A DNA stretch of 64,000 nucleotides from an uncultured Alphaproteobacteria bacterium (GTDB lineage Bacteria; Pseudomonadota; Alphaproteobacteria; Caulobacterales; Caulobacteraceae), in contig CALETE010000040.1 in assembly GCA_937920085.1 (NCBI GenBank), forward strand, positions 33,047 to 97,046, given 5' to 3'. Below, piece after piece: positions 8,581-17,321 of the stretch. Position numbers and translations under genes: made by a program. The number at the start of each line of letters is the position of its first letter. The stretch's first letter is position 1. The notes beneath the pieces are model-generated. The model made no database searches, was not told where the DNA came from, and saw only the letters and a program-made list of their open reading frames with translations.

Positions 8581-10110
8581 CTATTCATCAAACCGCAAAC
8601 TGAGCTGTGCAGATGACGCCTTGAAAGGACCTTTGCCCGGGTTTTTGTTTTTGATCGGGCGCTTTCGGCTTCCGTGCTTGCGGTAGACGTCTTGTGCTGC
8701 AGTCTTATAGCCTTGTTCTTGTCTCAAGGCTGTCAACCGGGCCCTCGCCGCCCGTGCCGCCATTTGTGGATCAATGATGGCTTCTCGATAGCCGTCAACA
8801 TCCCCTTCCCGCCAAAGCCAAGGTGTCTGCAGAAAGGCTAAGGGGGTATTCGCCAGTTCAGGAATCCATTTACGCGTAAATCGCCCGTCAGGGTCCTGAT
8901 CTTGGCCCTGTTTGACAGGATTGTAGATGCGGGGGGTATTGATGCCCGTTTGGCCTGATTGCATCTGCACCTGGGGCCAGTGAATCCCCGGCTCATAGTC
9001 ACTAAACAGGCGCGCCAGCCGTTCGCCGCTCGCATGCCAATCCAAACCTAGATGGTAGATGGCAAACGACTGGACCATGGCTCTCATCCTGAAATTCAGC
9101 CAACCCGTGGCAATGAGGCTGCGCATGCATGCATCGACGAAAGGGATCCCGGTATTGCCCGAGGCCCAAAGTTCGAGCGTTTCATCGTTTGGGATCATCT
9201 CAGCCCGTGCGAGTTGATGGACGGGATGAAAGGAACGGATTTCAAGCTCCGGTTCGCTTTCCAGTTTCTGCATGAAATGCCCACGCCAATGCAGCCTCGC
9301 GATAAGGCTGTCGACCGCAGTCACCGGGATCATCCGGCGATCTGATGGCATTTCGACAAGACGACGCCGCGCGGCGTAAAGATGCTGAAGGACCTCTCGG
9401 ACAGAGACTGCTCCCGTGGTTAATGGCACCGAAAGTCGCGAACAACTCTCAGCACCACTGAGCGGACTAGACATGCCACGGCGGTAGTTCGCGCCTCGAC
9501 CACTCAGAAAACTTTCGATCAAGCCAAAGGCGCACTCGCGCGTTCCCGATTGCGGCGCGTCGCACCCGTCATCGGTAAGGCCCAGCCTTTCCATTGACGG
9601 GAGCGCAAGAACCTTTGCGCCTGTCACACCGACGAGTTGCGAAGGTTCAGGGACCACGGGTTCGGCCATAAAACGGCTATGGTGGGACGCCCACTGGTCC
9701 CTCGCCCGAGGGCCGCGGATTATTCCTGTCTGACTATATTCAACAAAAGGAATGCCCTTTGACCGGCAATACGCACGCACTGCGTTATCGCGCTGAAAAG
9801 TCCAGAGATTGCCCGTTTCCTCGTGAGCTAGAAGTCTCGAAATGCCGACGGAGGCGTGAATTTTTTCAAGGACATCAACAGCCTGGCCTACGCGGATGAT
9901 CAATGGCGCGCCAAGGTGGCTAAGTCGGCGAGACAGTTCCTGAACCGCAGACTCCTGCACCAACCATTGACGTTTTGAAGTGTCAGGGAGCGCCCAATAC
10001 TGAGGCTCCACCACATAAAGTGGGAGAACAGGCCCGGCAATGGCAGCCTCCGCCAAGGGGCGATGGTCGACCGTGCGTAGATCACGTTTGAACCAGACCA
10101 CCTGGATCAT
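8581..10110 (-). CDS. Cryptochrome/photolyase family protein (deoxyribodipyrimidine photolyase)
   Basis: A flavin enzyme expected to repair UV pyrimidine dimers using blue light. Starting at ATG 10110 (MIQVVWFKRDLR), which overlaps the upstream Cry-DASH stop as ATGA, it has 509 residues; a longer frame to 10140 also exists. The N-terminal Rossmann antenna domain (about 1-130) starts with the photolyase signature VVWFKRDLR. The C-terminal FAD-binding domain carries WRGHFMQKLE, WASGNTGIPFVDACMR, WLNFRMRAMVQSFA and GIHWPQVQMQSGQTGIN. The C-terminus adds a basic stretch (KHGSRKRPIKNKNPGKG). It is translationally coupled to the Cry-DASH gene, suggesting joint light or UV control. Confidence 0.9.
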   Translation of the reverse strand: MIQVVWFKRDLRTVDHRPLAEAAIAGPVLPLYVVEPQYWALPDTSKRQWLVQESAVQELSRRLSHLGAPLIIRVGQAVDVLEKIHASVGISRLLAHEETGNLWTFQRDNAVRAYCRSKGIPFVEYSQTGIIRGPRARDQWASHHSRFMAEPVVPEPSQLVGVTGAKVLALPSMERLGLTDDGCDAPQSGTRECAFGLIESFLSGRGANYRRGMSSPLSGAESCSRLSVPLTTGAVSVREVLQHLYAARRRLVEMPSDRRMIPVTAVDSLIARLHWRGHFMQKLESEPELEIRSFHPVHQLARAEMIPNDETLELWASGNTGIPFVDACMRSLIATGWLNFRMRAMVQSFAIYHLGLDWHASGERLARLFSDYEPGIHWPQVQMQSGQTGINTPRIYNPVKQGQDQDPDGRFTRKWIPELANTPLAFLQTPWLWREGDVDGYREAIIDPQMAARAARARLTALRQEQGYKTAAQDVYRKHGSRKRPIKNKNPGKGPFKASSAQLSLRFDE

Positions 10111-11402
10111 GGAGTTGCCCCGACAATTGGCTCCGACCACAGTCTCCGATAGGCGCCATCGGGATCATAATCCTGCGCCTGTTTATCAGTGTTGAAGCGC
10201 CGATCTGGGCGCGGATCTGCGCCACGTCCCGAAATGTAGAGCCAGTTCCCGTGATTGCTGTAGACGTCGTAGTCAATCAGTTGGGATTCAAACCAAGCCG
10301 CCCCTGCCCGCCAATCACAGCCAAGGTCGTGAACCAGATAGCTCGCAACGATCTGGCGCATTCGGTTCGAGAGATACCCTGTTGCAGCAAGTTCGCGCAT
10401 GCCTGCATCGACAAAAACTTGGCCCGTCTTTGCGGCACACCATCGCTCGAATGCGTGTGGGTCATGGGAACTCAGCGGGCGATCACTTAGCCCTTTGGCG
10501 CGGAACAGTCGCGTGCCGTGCTTCAGGGTCCAAAACCTGAAGAAATCCCGCCAAAGAAGCTCGAACCATATCCAATAGGTGCTCTCGTTGGCGCCAAACC
10601 TCGCCTCGTGACCCTTTAGGTGCTCGAAGACTGTGCGCGCCGATAGAGCGCCCGTCGCAAGCCACGGCGACAGCTTGGTAGAAAAGGCAGTGCCGCTTAG
10701 CTGATTGCGCGTCTTTTTGTACGCCTGAGGTGCTGGGGAGCCGAAATAGCTCGCAAGATGCGCCAGGCCGCTTGCCTCAGCGCCTTCGAAAATTCCGGAG
10801 GCCCTTCGCGGATCTGAGCCACCCTCCAAACTCGGGGTTTGCCATTCTGAAGGTGGGATCGTTTCATCAATTGGCGGCACCGACATGAAGCGGGGTTTTT
10901 GCCGGATCGAAGGTCGTGGTGAAATGCCAGAGAGTTCGACGGCTTTTCGAAAGGCCGTGAAAACGTCCGGCATCGCGTCAATCGGGAACGGAAGGTCGGC
11001 AGGATCCAGCAAGCTGGACTGCCATTTGTCCTTCACGGTGAGGCCCGAGGCTCGCAATGTCGCGACCTCTAAGAGTTCCTCTGGCGCAGCAATCGCCTCG
11101 CAATAGATTGTTGTCGCGTGGAACTGCTCTGCAAGATGGCAGAGACCCTTGTTGGCATCCCCATCGAGGACGTGAAGCCTCCCCCCGCGGTCTGCAATCG
11201 CCTGTCCCAATCCAAAAAGGGCTTGGTTTCGAAACTTCAACCGATGGATCCCCAATCGTGGGAAACCCCAAGGTGTCATCGCAACCTCTTGCGGTGACCT
11301 GATAAAGACAAACTCCACTGGATCGGAGGCCTCGCAAGCCTCTGAAAGCGCAGGATTATCCGTCAGCCGCAGATCATTTCGGAACCAGTAAATTGACGTC
11401 AT
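10107..11402 (-). CDS. DASH-family cryptochrome / photolyase
   Basis: A 431-residue member of the Cry-DASH branch, whose studied members repair single-stranded or looped pyrimidine dimers. I chose ATG 11402 (MTSIYWFRNDLRLTDNPAL) because the family begins there; the frame continues upstream without support. Family marks include WQSSLLDPADLPFPIDAMPDVFTAFRK-type text around residues 120-155, the FAD-domain motifs TGQVFVDAGMRELAATGYLSNRMRQ and the C-terminal SNHGNWLYISGRGADPR. It is first of a coupled photolyase pair. The 187 bp upstream, before the tRNA-Arg gene, hold no other gene and should contain the promoter. Confidence 0.9.
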   Translation of the reverse strand: MTSIYWFRNDLRLTDNPALSEACEASDPVEFVFIRSPQEVAMTPWGFPRLGIHRLKFRNQALFGLGQAIADRGGRLHVLDGDANKGLCHLAEQFHATTIYCEAIAAPEELLEVATLRASGLTVKDKWQSSLLDPADLPFPIDAMPDVFTAFRKAVELSGISPRPSIRQKPRFMSVPPIDETIPPSEWQTPSLEGGSDPRRASGIFEGAEASGLAHLASYFGSPAPQAYKKTRNQLSGTAFSTKLSPWLATGALSARTVFEHLKGHEARFGANESTYWIWFELLWRDFFRFWTLKHGTRLFRAKGLSDRPLSSHDPHAFERWCAAKTGQVFVDAGMRELAATGYLSNRMRQIVASYLVHDLGCDWRAGAAWFESQLIDYDVYSNHGNWLYISGRGADPRPDRRFNTDKQAQDYDPDGAYRRLWSEPIVGATP

Positions 11403-11589
11403 CGCCGACAAACCCTTCGCCAAGGTCACACGCCAATCGTAACAACGGTCCGGCCCCCGAGAGATCAATGAGTGACCAAGGTCCCGACCCTGTGACCTGG
11501 TTTCGCGGCCTAGGACTGTAAATCTATGGCCCACTCATCTGCAAAAGCCACCACTGGCGGCACCTGTAGGCAATCGGCCTTATGAGAAA

Positions 11590-11666
<77 letters not shown>

Positions 11667-11684
11667 TTAGGGGCCTTTAGAACC

Positions 11685-11990
11685 CTAGTGGGTCCAAGGT
11701 TGTTTGCGCCCAAAGGCAAAGTTGTCCGCATAGGCCTTAATGATCTTCTTGGCCGGCTTTGGATCAAAGACCTGAAAGGCGATGCCATGACGGTCCGCAT
11801 AAGCAACGGCCTCGTCCTTGGTCTCGAAACTCAAACGCGTTTGGCCATCCATGTCGGTGGTCTGAGTCCACCCCATAAGAACGTCCTGGCGTCTGGCGGA
11901 CTCTGGCGCAAATTCAAGAACCCAGGCCTTGGTCTTGGCCTTACCCGACTGCATGGCGGTTTTTGCGGGTTGATAGATTCGCGCGAGCAT
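11685..11990 (-). CDS. ETC complex I subunit, NDUFS4-like (18-kDa accessory subunit)
   Basis: A 101-residue protein of the NDUFS4 family (ETC complex I conserved region), a supernumerary NADH dehydrogenase subunit found in mitochondria and alphaproteobacteria. The hallmark text is visible: ARIYQPAKTAMQSGKAKT near the N-terminus, WVLEFAP, LMGWTQTTDM, LSFETKDEAVAYADRHGI and a C-terminal YADNFAFGRKQPWTH. It probably binds the peripheral arm of complex I at the membrane. It lies alone between two tRNA genes, which is normal for this gene because it is usually not in the nuo operon. Confidence 0.92.
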   Translation of the reverse strand: MLARIYQPAKTAMQSGKAKTKAWVLEFAPESARRQDVLMGWTQTTDMDGQTRLSFETKDEAVAYADRHGIAFQVFDPKPAKKIIKAYADNFAFGRKQPWTH

Positions 11991-12022
11991 TTGGTCCCTC
12001 GTCCGCTCCTAGCTCGATGACG

Positions 12023-12099
<77 letters not shown>

Positions 12100-12166
12100 A
12101 AACCACGGTCAGCGGTTGCGATATAGAGGTTTGACTCATACCGCAATGCATCAGACTGCAGATGGG

Positions 12167-12607
12167 CTAAGTCGGGCGCTTTTGCATCAGTTTGAAGACG
12201 CCAGACGCCCGCACCACATCGCGTTTGCCCACATAGGCCCGGCCCTCCACAAACGCGACATCCCGGGTCGCCCGGGTGACATGGCTCTCGCCAAACACCC
12301 ATTCCCCGACCCGAGCCATGTGCAGGAAGTCGACGGAGAGGTGAATTGTAACGGCAATGAGGCGGGTTTCACGGAAAACCGCCGCCGCCAGCAGGCCATC
12401 CATGAAGGCGGTCAGCATGCCACCGTGAACCAGCCCCAGGCCATTGGCGTGCCGATCTAGCGCAAAGAAGGCCTGCCCTGCCCCGGTGGCCAGACCCTCT
12501 TGATAAAAATAGGGCCCGTTGTGACTGGAAAAATGACCCCGGCCCTCCATCGCCCTAAATCCAGGGGGCGGGACAGGACTCTCAACGTCGTTGTCGGGCG
12601 TGCTCAT
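12167..12607 (-). CDS. PaaI-type hotdog-fold thioesterase
   Basis: A 146-residue hotdog-fold acyl-CoA thioesterase of the PaaI/4HBT family. Visible marks are the helix motif LVHGGMLTAFMDGLLA, with the family HGG, followed by TIHLSVDFLHMARVGEWV and AFVEGRAYVGKRDVVRASGVF. I chose ATG 12607 because it overlaps the preceding cyclotransferase stop by 4 bp (ATGA); the frame extends upstream into that gene without a need for it. Its substrate is unknown; such enzymes often clear or recycle aromatic or medium-chain acyl-CoA. Confidence 0.87.
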   Translation of the reverse strand: MSTPDNDVESPVPPPGFRAMEGRGHFSSHNGPYFYQEGLATGAGQAFFALDRHANGLGLVHGGMLTAFMDGLLAAAVFRETRLIAVTIHLSVDFLHMARVGEWVFGESHVTRATRDVAFVEGRAYVGKRDVVRASGVFKLMQKRPT

Positions 12608-13377
12608 CGGTGTGCGCCTTCCAGCGGTGAGAGTGAGATTTGATAAAGATGGGGCCACATCTTGCCAGTGACGAAGAGCCGATCTTGCACAGGGTCATAG
12701 GCAATCCCGTTCAACACAGCGTCTAAATCCCCATGCAGCAGGGTTTCAGGCAAGCCCGTCAGATCGAGCCAAGCCCGGACCCGCCCTGTGACTGGATCTA
12801 TCCGGGCAATACGATTGGTCATCCAGACATTGGCGAATATCTCGCCCTTGACCCACTCAAGTTCATTCAGCCTCGTGACCGGTCGACCATCCGCCGTGAT
12901 CTGCAAGCGACGGACAACCTTCAGGGATTTTGGATCGAGGAATTTGAGGGTGGCGGTCCCATCGCTCATGATCAGTTGCTTGCCGTTCTGCGTCAGGGCC
13001 CAGCCCTCGCCGGAATAGTGGAAATTCGACAATCTCTTGAAGGTCTTGCGATCCCAGACAAAGCCAATCTCGTCCTGCCAGGTCAGACTGTAAAGTCGAT
13101 CACCCCAGTTCACGACCCCTTCGCCAAACACCTCAGCGGGGGCCTTTGCCGATTGCAGAACCGCGCCATCGGCAAGTCGCACCCGCCGAATACCGGAGGC
13201 CCCTGTCTGCCCGGTGCTCTCAATGATGTCGCCGTCTAGATAGAGCAGCCCTTCGGTAAAGGCCCCTGTATCGTGGGGGTAGACACGCTGGATTTTGTAG
13301 CCCCCAACAGGGACAGCTGCATGTGTTGAGGCGAAGCCTAAGAAGGCCAAGAGCAAGCCTGCCAACTGTGCGCGCAA
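12604..13377 (-). CDS. Glutaminyl-peptide cyclotransferase (bacterial five-bladed propeller type)
   Basis: A 257-residue secreted enzyme of the plant/bacterial glutamine cyclotransferase family, which forms N-terminal pyroglutamate. The N-terminus is a signal peptide ending near THAAVPVG. Family motifs are IQRVYPHDTGAFTEGLLYLDG, ESTGQTGASGIRRV, FGEGVVNWGDRLYSLTWQ, LTQNGKQLIMSDGTATLKFLD and LNGIAYDPVQDRLFVTGKMWPHLYQI. The start is a TTG at 13377 backed by a GGAAGGG ribosome-binding site about 6 bases upstream. It is coupled by 4 bp to the PaaI thioesterase gene. Confidence 0.87.
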   Translation of the reverse strand: MRAQLAGLLLAFLGFASTHAAVPVGGYKIQRVYPHDTGAFTEGLLYLDGDIIESTGQTGASGIRRVRLADGAVLQSAKAPAEVFGEGVVNWGDRLYSLTWQDEIGFVWDRKTFKRLSNFHYSGEGWALTQNGKQLIMSDGTATLKFLDPKSLKVVRRLQITADGRPVTRLNELEWVKGEIFANVWMTNRIARIDPVTGRVRAWLDLTGLPETLLHGDLDAVLNGIAYDPVQDRLFVTGKMWPHLYQISLSPLEGAHR

Positions 13378-13437
13378 AGTGAACCCTTCCAGACGAAACG
13401 TCAGCCTATGCCTAGCACGGTTCTACAACGGGAGGGA

Positions 13438-14067
13438 TCAGCCCTGACCAATGGCTTCCATGTCAGCCACCACAAGCCCTTTGGGGCCGTCAGCAAACCG
13501 CACCATAATGTCGTCACCCGGCTGAATGTCTTCGACCCCTGCGCGCCTTAGGGTCTCGATATGGATAAATATATCTCCGGGTGCTGCATCTCGCACTACA
13601 AAGCCGTAGCCTTTTGTCCGGTTGAACCACTTAACCTTTGCCCGCTCAAAGGTCCTCCCATCCGCAGCAGGGCTTACATGTGCCCGGGGGGTATAGGCAG
13701 GCCTCTGCCGGTCATGCCCGCGATCGTGCCGATCATGGTCCCGCTGAAATCCGCGATCGCCTCCATCATGACGACGCTCCGGAGCCGGCGTTGCGGTGCT
13801 TTCGTCGAGGTTGAGAACTTCAGACACCTGCCACCCTTTTGGGCGCTGGACCACATCACAGGCGATCAGGGCTCCTTCCGGGGCCGCCTCATATCCTGCG
13901 TTTCGCAGGGAGGTGACATGCAGGAGGACGTCCTTCATCCCTGTCCGACTGGGATCGTCAGGGACGATAAATCCATAACCTTTGCCCGCATCGAACCACT
14001 TCACGCGCCCGCTCACACGGACGGAAAGTTCATTTGGGCCAGAGTCTTCGTAGTCGTAACCAGCCAT
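13438..14067 (-). CDS. Cold-shock protein with two cold-shock domains
   Basis: A 209-residue nucleic-acid-binding protein with two CSDs. CSD1 (about 18-86) has GRVKWFDAGKGYGFIVPDD, and CSD2 (about 142-205) has AKVKWFNRTKGYGFVVRDA followed by GDIFIHIETLRRAG. Both keep the aromatic RNP1-like KGYGF core. The linker at about 98-128 is rich in Asp, Arg and His (HDRHDRGHDRQR), probably disordered. Tandem-CSD proteins of this size are typical of Caulobacter (CspC/CspD type) and related alphaproteobacteria, where they act as RNA chaperones in cold or stationary phase. Confidence 0.92.
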   Translation of the reverse strand: MAGYDYEDSGPNELSVRVSGRVKWFDAGKGYGFIVPDDPSRTGMKDVLLHVTSLRNAGYEAAPEGALIACDVVQRPKGWQVSEVLNLDESTATPAPERRHDGGDRGFQRDHDRHDRGHDRQRPAYTPRAHVSPAADGRTFERAKVKWFNRTKGYGFVVRDAAPGDIFIHIETLRRAGVEDIQPGDDIMVRFADGPKGLVVADMEAIGQG

Positions 14068-14218
14068 TTGCCCCTCTGGCGTGCTCTTCCCCGAACCCGT
14101 CGGAACAAGCCGTCAACGACTGTGTTCCCCTGAAAGGAGAACCGTCAATGGGGGTTTTGCGTGCGCCAGATCGATTTTCGCTTAAATCGACTGTTACAGG
14201 CGACTTTCTGAAGCGCGA

Positions 14219-14293
14219 TGGCAGTCCCTAGGGGAGTCGAACCCCTCTCTCCAGGTTGAAAACCTGGCGTCCTAACCGATAGACGAAGGGACC
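14219..14293 (-). tRNA. tRNA-Glu (anticodon TTC)
   Basis: A 75-nt tRNA on the reverse strand. Acceptor GGTCCCT pairs with AGGGACT (terminal G-T wobble), the anticodon stem CCAGG/CCTGG carries the loop TTTTCAA with anticodon TTC, and the T-arm is GGGGTTCGACTCCCC. CCA is encoded. The 224 bp between this gene and recJ hold no convincing gene. Confidence 0.95.
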
Positions 14294-14517
14294 GCAGACG
14301 CGAGAGCGGGGTCTATATCCGCCTTCCGGGGGGTGTGCAAGTCAGGCGGCGCATCCTTTTTACGATCCTGGCGCTGACGACGCCCCCAGAGCCGTCCTGG
14401 GATCCGTCGCGCCCTAACAAGCTGTGCATATTCATCCTAGCCGGACAGGTTTTCGCGAAGACACCGCGCATCAAGGGCAATTTGGCCGCAGGCAGGGCAA
14501 AGGTCTGCGGGTATAGC

Positions 14518-16314
14518 TCAGCCAACCCGCCGCGGATCAGCGGCATCTTCAATTTCTAGCTCAACCCCCTGTCGGCCCTGCCAATCATCGGGTTTAAGCC
14601 GCCCGACCAGGTGGAGCACCCCTGACGCCCCCAAGAGGGCACGACCGAGATCGGTGTCCTCCGCCCGCCAGGCCATGGCCTTCAGCTTTCCACCAGTGTT
14701 GTCTGTCAGGGTAACTCTTACATGCCCGCCGCGCAGGACCATGGGCCGCTCGACGCGGACATCTGCGAGCGCAAACAGCGGCTCTGGATTGCCTGGGCCA
14801 AAGGGCGCCATTTGCTGAAATGAGGCATAAAGGCCTCGATCCGCGCCCCTTGAGGTGATGAGGGCGTCCACCTCCAGGGCGTCAGTGGCGGTGGCGATTT
14901 CACTCTCCTCGGCCACGTGATGGCAGAGGAAATCTCGAAGCTCGGGAATGTTGGCAGGCTTGACGCTGAGCCCTGCCGCCATGGCGTGCCCGCCGCCAGC
15001 CATGAGAAGACCCGCCTCGTAGGCCGCCTGGACCGCCCGTCCAAGATTGACGCCAGGCTGGGAGCGGCCAGACCCCTTCCCCACGTCCGCAGCGCGATCA
15101 ATGCCGACGACCACCACAGGCTTACGGTATCGTTCCCGAAGCCGCCCAGCGACAATGCCTATCACCCCCGGGTGCCAATCATCCCCTGCGACGAGAATCA
15201 TGGGGGAATCGCCGAAATTGCTTTCGGTCTCAATACGAGCAACAGCAGCGTCCAAGACCTCGCGTTCAACATCCTTACGGGAGGCATTCAGGGCGTCTAG
15301 CTCGGCGGCCAGATCGGCGGCCTCTATAGGGTCCTCCGTCGACAGAAGCCGTGCGCCAAGGTCAGCCCGGCCAATGCGCCCACCAGCATTGATCCTGGGC
15401 CCCAGAACAAAGCCGGCATGGAAGGTCGTCGCTGGACCCTGAGACTTAGCCACGTCCAGCAGAGCTTTAAGGCCGATGTTTGCCCAGTTGGACATGACCT
15501 TGAGCCCTTGGGTCGTCAGGGCACGATTGAACCCTGTGAGCTCCGTCACATCACAAACTGCCCCCATGGCCGCAAGATCCAGCCAGGTGCGAAGGTCAGG
15601 CTCTGGCCGGTCTGCAAATAACCCTCGCTGACGTGCCTCTCTATTCAGGGCGGCGAGTAGAACAAAGGTCACACCGGCTGCCGCCAGATTGCCCTGGCCC
15701 GACATGTCTCCTGGGCGGTTTGGATTGACCAGAGCCGAGGCGGGCGGAACCTCGCCGTCGCGCATAAGATGGTGGTCAATGACAACCACCTCAAGACCGA
15801 TTTCCACAGCATAGGCGATGGCGTCCTGGGCCGCTGCGCCACAGTCCACCGTGATCACCAGTTCCGCGCCCTCGGCCTTGAGACGCCTAAAAGCGGGAGG
15901 AGATGGGCCATAGCCCTCAGTAATTCGGTCTGGAACATAGATGGGCAGGGTCTTGCCCATGGCCCGCATCCAGCGGACCAGCTGGGCGGCGCTGGAGGCG
16001 CCATCCACGTCATAGTCTGCGAAGACGACCATGGGCCGGTCGCGGACAACAGCGTCAACCAGAATCTCCGCTGCCCGATCCATGTCCATAAAGCTGGAAG
16101 GATCGGGAAACAGGGCCTTAAGGGTCGGGTTGAGATAGGTCTCCCCTCCGGCCTCTGTCACGCCACGGGAGGCCAGGGCTCGGGCAAGGGGCTCCGACAG
16201 GCCTAGCTTAAGCTGGTGATGGCGCACGACCGCATCATTAGACGGTCTTTGTCGCCAAAGCCGCCCGGTAAGCGAACGCGTGACTCCGAGATAGCCCGTC
16301 GTCTCAACGCTCAT
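14518..16314 (-). CDS. recJ: Single-stranded-DNA-specific exonuclease RecJ
   Basis: A 5'-3' ssDNA exonuclease for recombination and repair, 598 residues. The DHH phosphoesterase core shows FADYDVDGASSAAQL (motif I), VITVDCG, VVVIDHHLM (the DHH motif) and ALVNPNRPGD. The DHHA1 domain carries WHPGVIGIVAGRLRERYRKP and GGGHAMAAGLSV. The C-terminal OB region (about 480-598) follows. It is the last gene of an alaC-hom-glpX-recJ run and starts 4 bp after glpX stops, so it is probably co-transcribed with metabolic genes. Confidence 0.95.
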   Translation of the reverse strand: MSVETTGYLGVTRSLTGRLWRQRPSNDAVVRHHQLKLGLSEPLARALASRGVTEAGGETYLNPTLKALFPDPSSFMDMDRAAEILVDAVVRDRPMVVFADYDVDGASSAAQLVRWMRAMGKTLPIYVPDRITEGYGPSPPAFRRLKAEGAELVITVDCGAAAQDAIAYAVEIGLEVVVIDHHLMRDGEVPPASALVNPNRPGDMSGQGNLAAAGVTFVLLAALNREARQRGLFADRPEPDLRTWLDLAAMGAVCDVTELTGFNRALTTQGLKVMSNWANIGLKALLDVAKSQGPATTFHAGFVLGPRINAGGRIGRADLGARLLSTEDPIEAADLAAELDALNASRKDVEREVLDAAVARIETESNFGDSPMILVAGDDWHPGVIGIVAGRLRERYRKPVVVVGIDRAADVGKGSGRSQPGVNLGRAVQAAYEAGLLMAGGGHAMAAGLSVKPANIPELRDFLCHHVAEESEIATATDALEVDALITSRGADRGLYASFQQMAPFGPGNPEPLFALADVRVERPMVLRGGHVRVTLTDNTGGKLKAMAWRAEDTDLGRALLGASGVLHLVGRLKPDDWQGRQGVELEIEDAADPRRVG

Positions 16315-16318
16315 AGAT

Positions 16319-17272
16319 TTAGACCGGTCGCTTCATCCGCACTTCGCGCACTGTCCGGGTGGCCGAATTCATCACCAGGCTGTGGGTGTGAACAAAGCCG
16401 CCCTCATAGCGAACACCGTCCAACAGAGCGCCATTTGTAACGCCCGTCGCGGCAAAGATCGCATCAGCGCGAACAATCTCATGAAGATCATACTTACGGT
16501 CGAAATCGGTAATGCCAACGCGCTTGGCACGGGCCTTCTCGTCAGCGTTCCGGAAGATCAGGCGCCCCTCGAATTGGCCACCAACGCACTTCAGAGCCGC
16601 GCAGGCCAGCACGCCTTCGGGCGCGCCCCCCTGCCCCACATAGAGGTCAACCCCGGTGGTCGGATCAGCGGTGTTCATGACACCAGCCACATCCCCATCA
16701 GTGATCAGATAGACCCGGGCACCGACGCTGCGAAGATCGGCAATGATCTCGGCATGACGGGGACGGTCCATGACGCAGACGGTAATGGCAGAGGGATCAA
16801 CCCCTTTGGCAGTCGCCAGGGCGCGAACATTTTCACTGGGCGACTTGTCCAGATCAATGATCCCGGCCGGATAGCCGGGGCCGCAGGCGATCTTGTCCAT
16901 ATAGGTGTCGGGGGCATTCAGCAGGGTGCCCTTTGGAGCCCACGCCATGACGGCCAGGGCGTTGGCCATTGCCTTGGCGGTCAGGGTCGTGCCTTCCAGC
17001 GGGTCCAGAGCGATATCGATCTTGCGCGGACCACCCTTGCCGACCTTCTCGCCGATGTAGAGCATAGGCGCTTCATCGCGCTCGCCCTCGCCAATCACAA
17101 TCTCGCCGTCAATCTCAAGGTCATTGAGCGCCGTCCTCATGGCGTCGACAGCGGCTTGGTCAGCAGCCTTCTCATCCCCATGCCCCACCAAGGCCCACGC
17201 GGCGATGGCAGCAATCTCAGTGACGCGGACGGCGTCCAAGACAAGCCCGCGATCTAGGTTTTCAGAACTCAT
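16319..17272 (-). CDS. glpX: Fructose-1,6-bisphosphatase class II
   Basis: Hydrolyses fructose-1,6-bisphosphate in gluconeogenesis; some homologues also act on sedoheptulose-1,7-bisphosphate. It has 317 residues, normal for GlpX. The metal-binding and phosphatase motifs are DGEIVIGEGERDEAPMLYIGE, IDIALDPLEGTTLTAKAMANA and LITDGDVAGVMNTADP; the C-terminus has FAATGVTNGALLDGVRY. It follows hom by 49 bp and precedes recJ by 4 bp. Confidence 0.95.
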   Translation of the reverse strand: MSSENLDRGLVLDAVRVTEIAAIAAWALVGHGDEKAADQAAVDAMRTALNDLEIDGEIVIGEGERDEAPMLYIGEKVGKGGPRKIDIALDPLEGTTLTAKAMANALAVMAWAPKGTLLNAPDTYMDKIACGPGYPAGIIDLDKSPSENVRALATAKGVDPSAITVCVMDRPRHAEIIADLRSVGARVYLITDGDVAGVMNTADPTTGVDLYVGQGGAPEGVLACAALKCVGGQFEGRLIFRNADEKARAKRVGITDFDRKYDLHEIVRADAIFAATGVTNGALLDGVRYEGGFVHTHSLVMNSATRTVREVRMKRPV

Positions 17273-17321
17273 TGGCGCCTCTTTCCGTAGTCCGCTTTCG
17301 GACCAACAGGTATTACGGGTT

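Noticed and set aside
12733..13239. + strand frame of 168 codons
   Set aside because: Antisense to the glutaminyl cyclotransferase, whose motifs span the same bases.
14313..14559. Two small opposing frames between tRNA-Glu and recJ
   Set aside because: They overlap each other and recJ, lack ribosome-binding sites and encode no recognisable or conserved-looking sequence.
15769..16206. + strand frame of 145 codons within recJ
   Set aside because: Antisense shadow; RecJ motifs cover the region on the other strand.
16382..17257. + strand frame of 291 codons
   Set aside because: Covers glpX in antisense; the length reflects codon bias, and glpX carries clear catalytic motifs.
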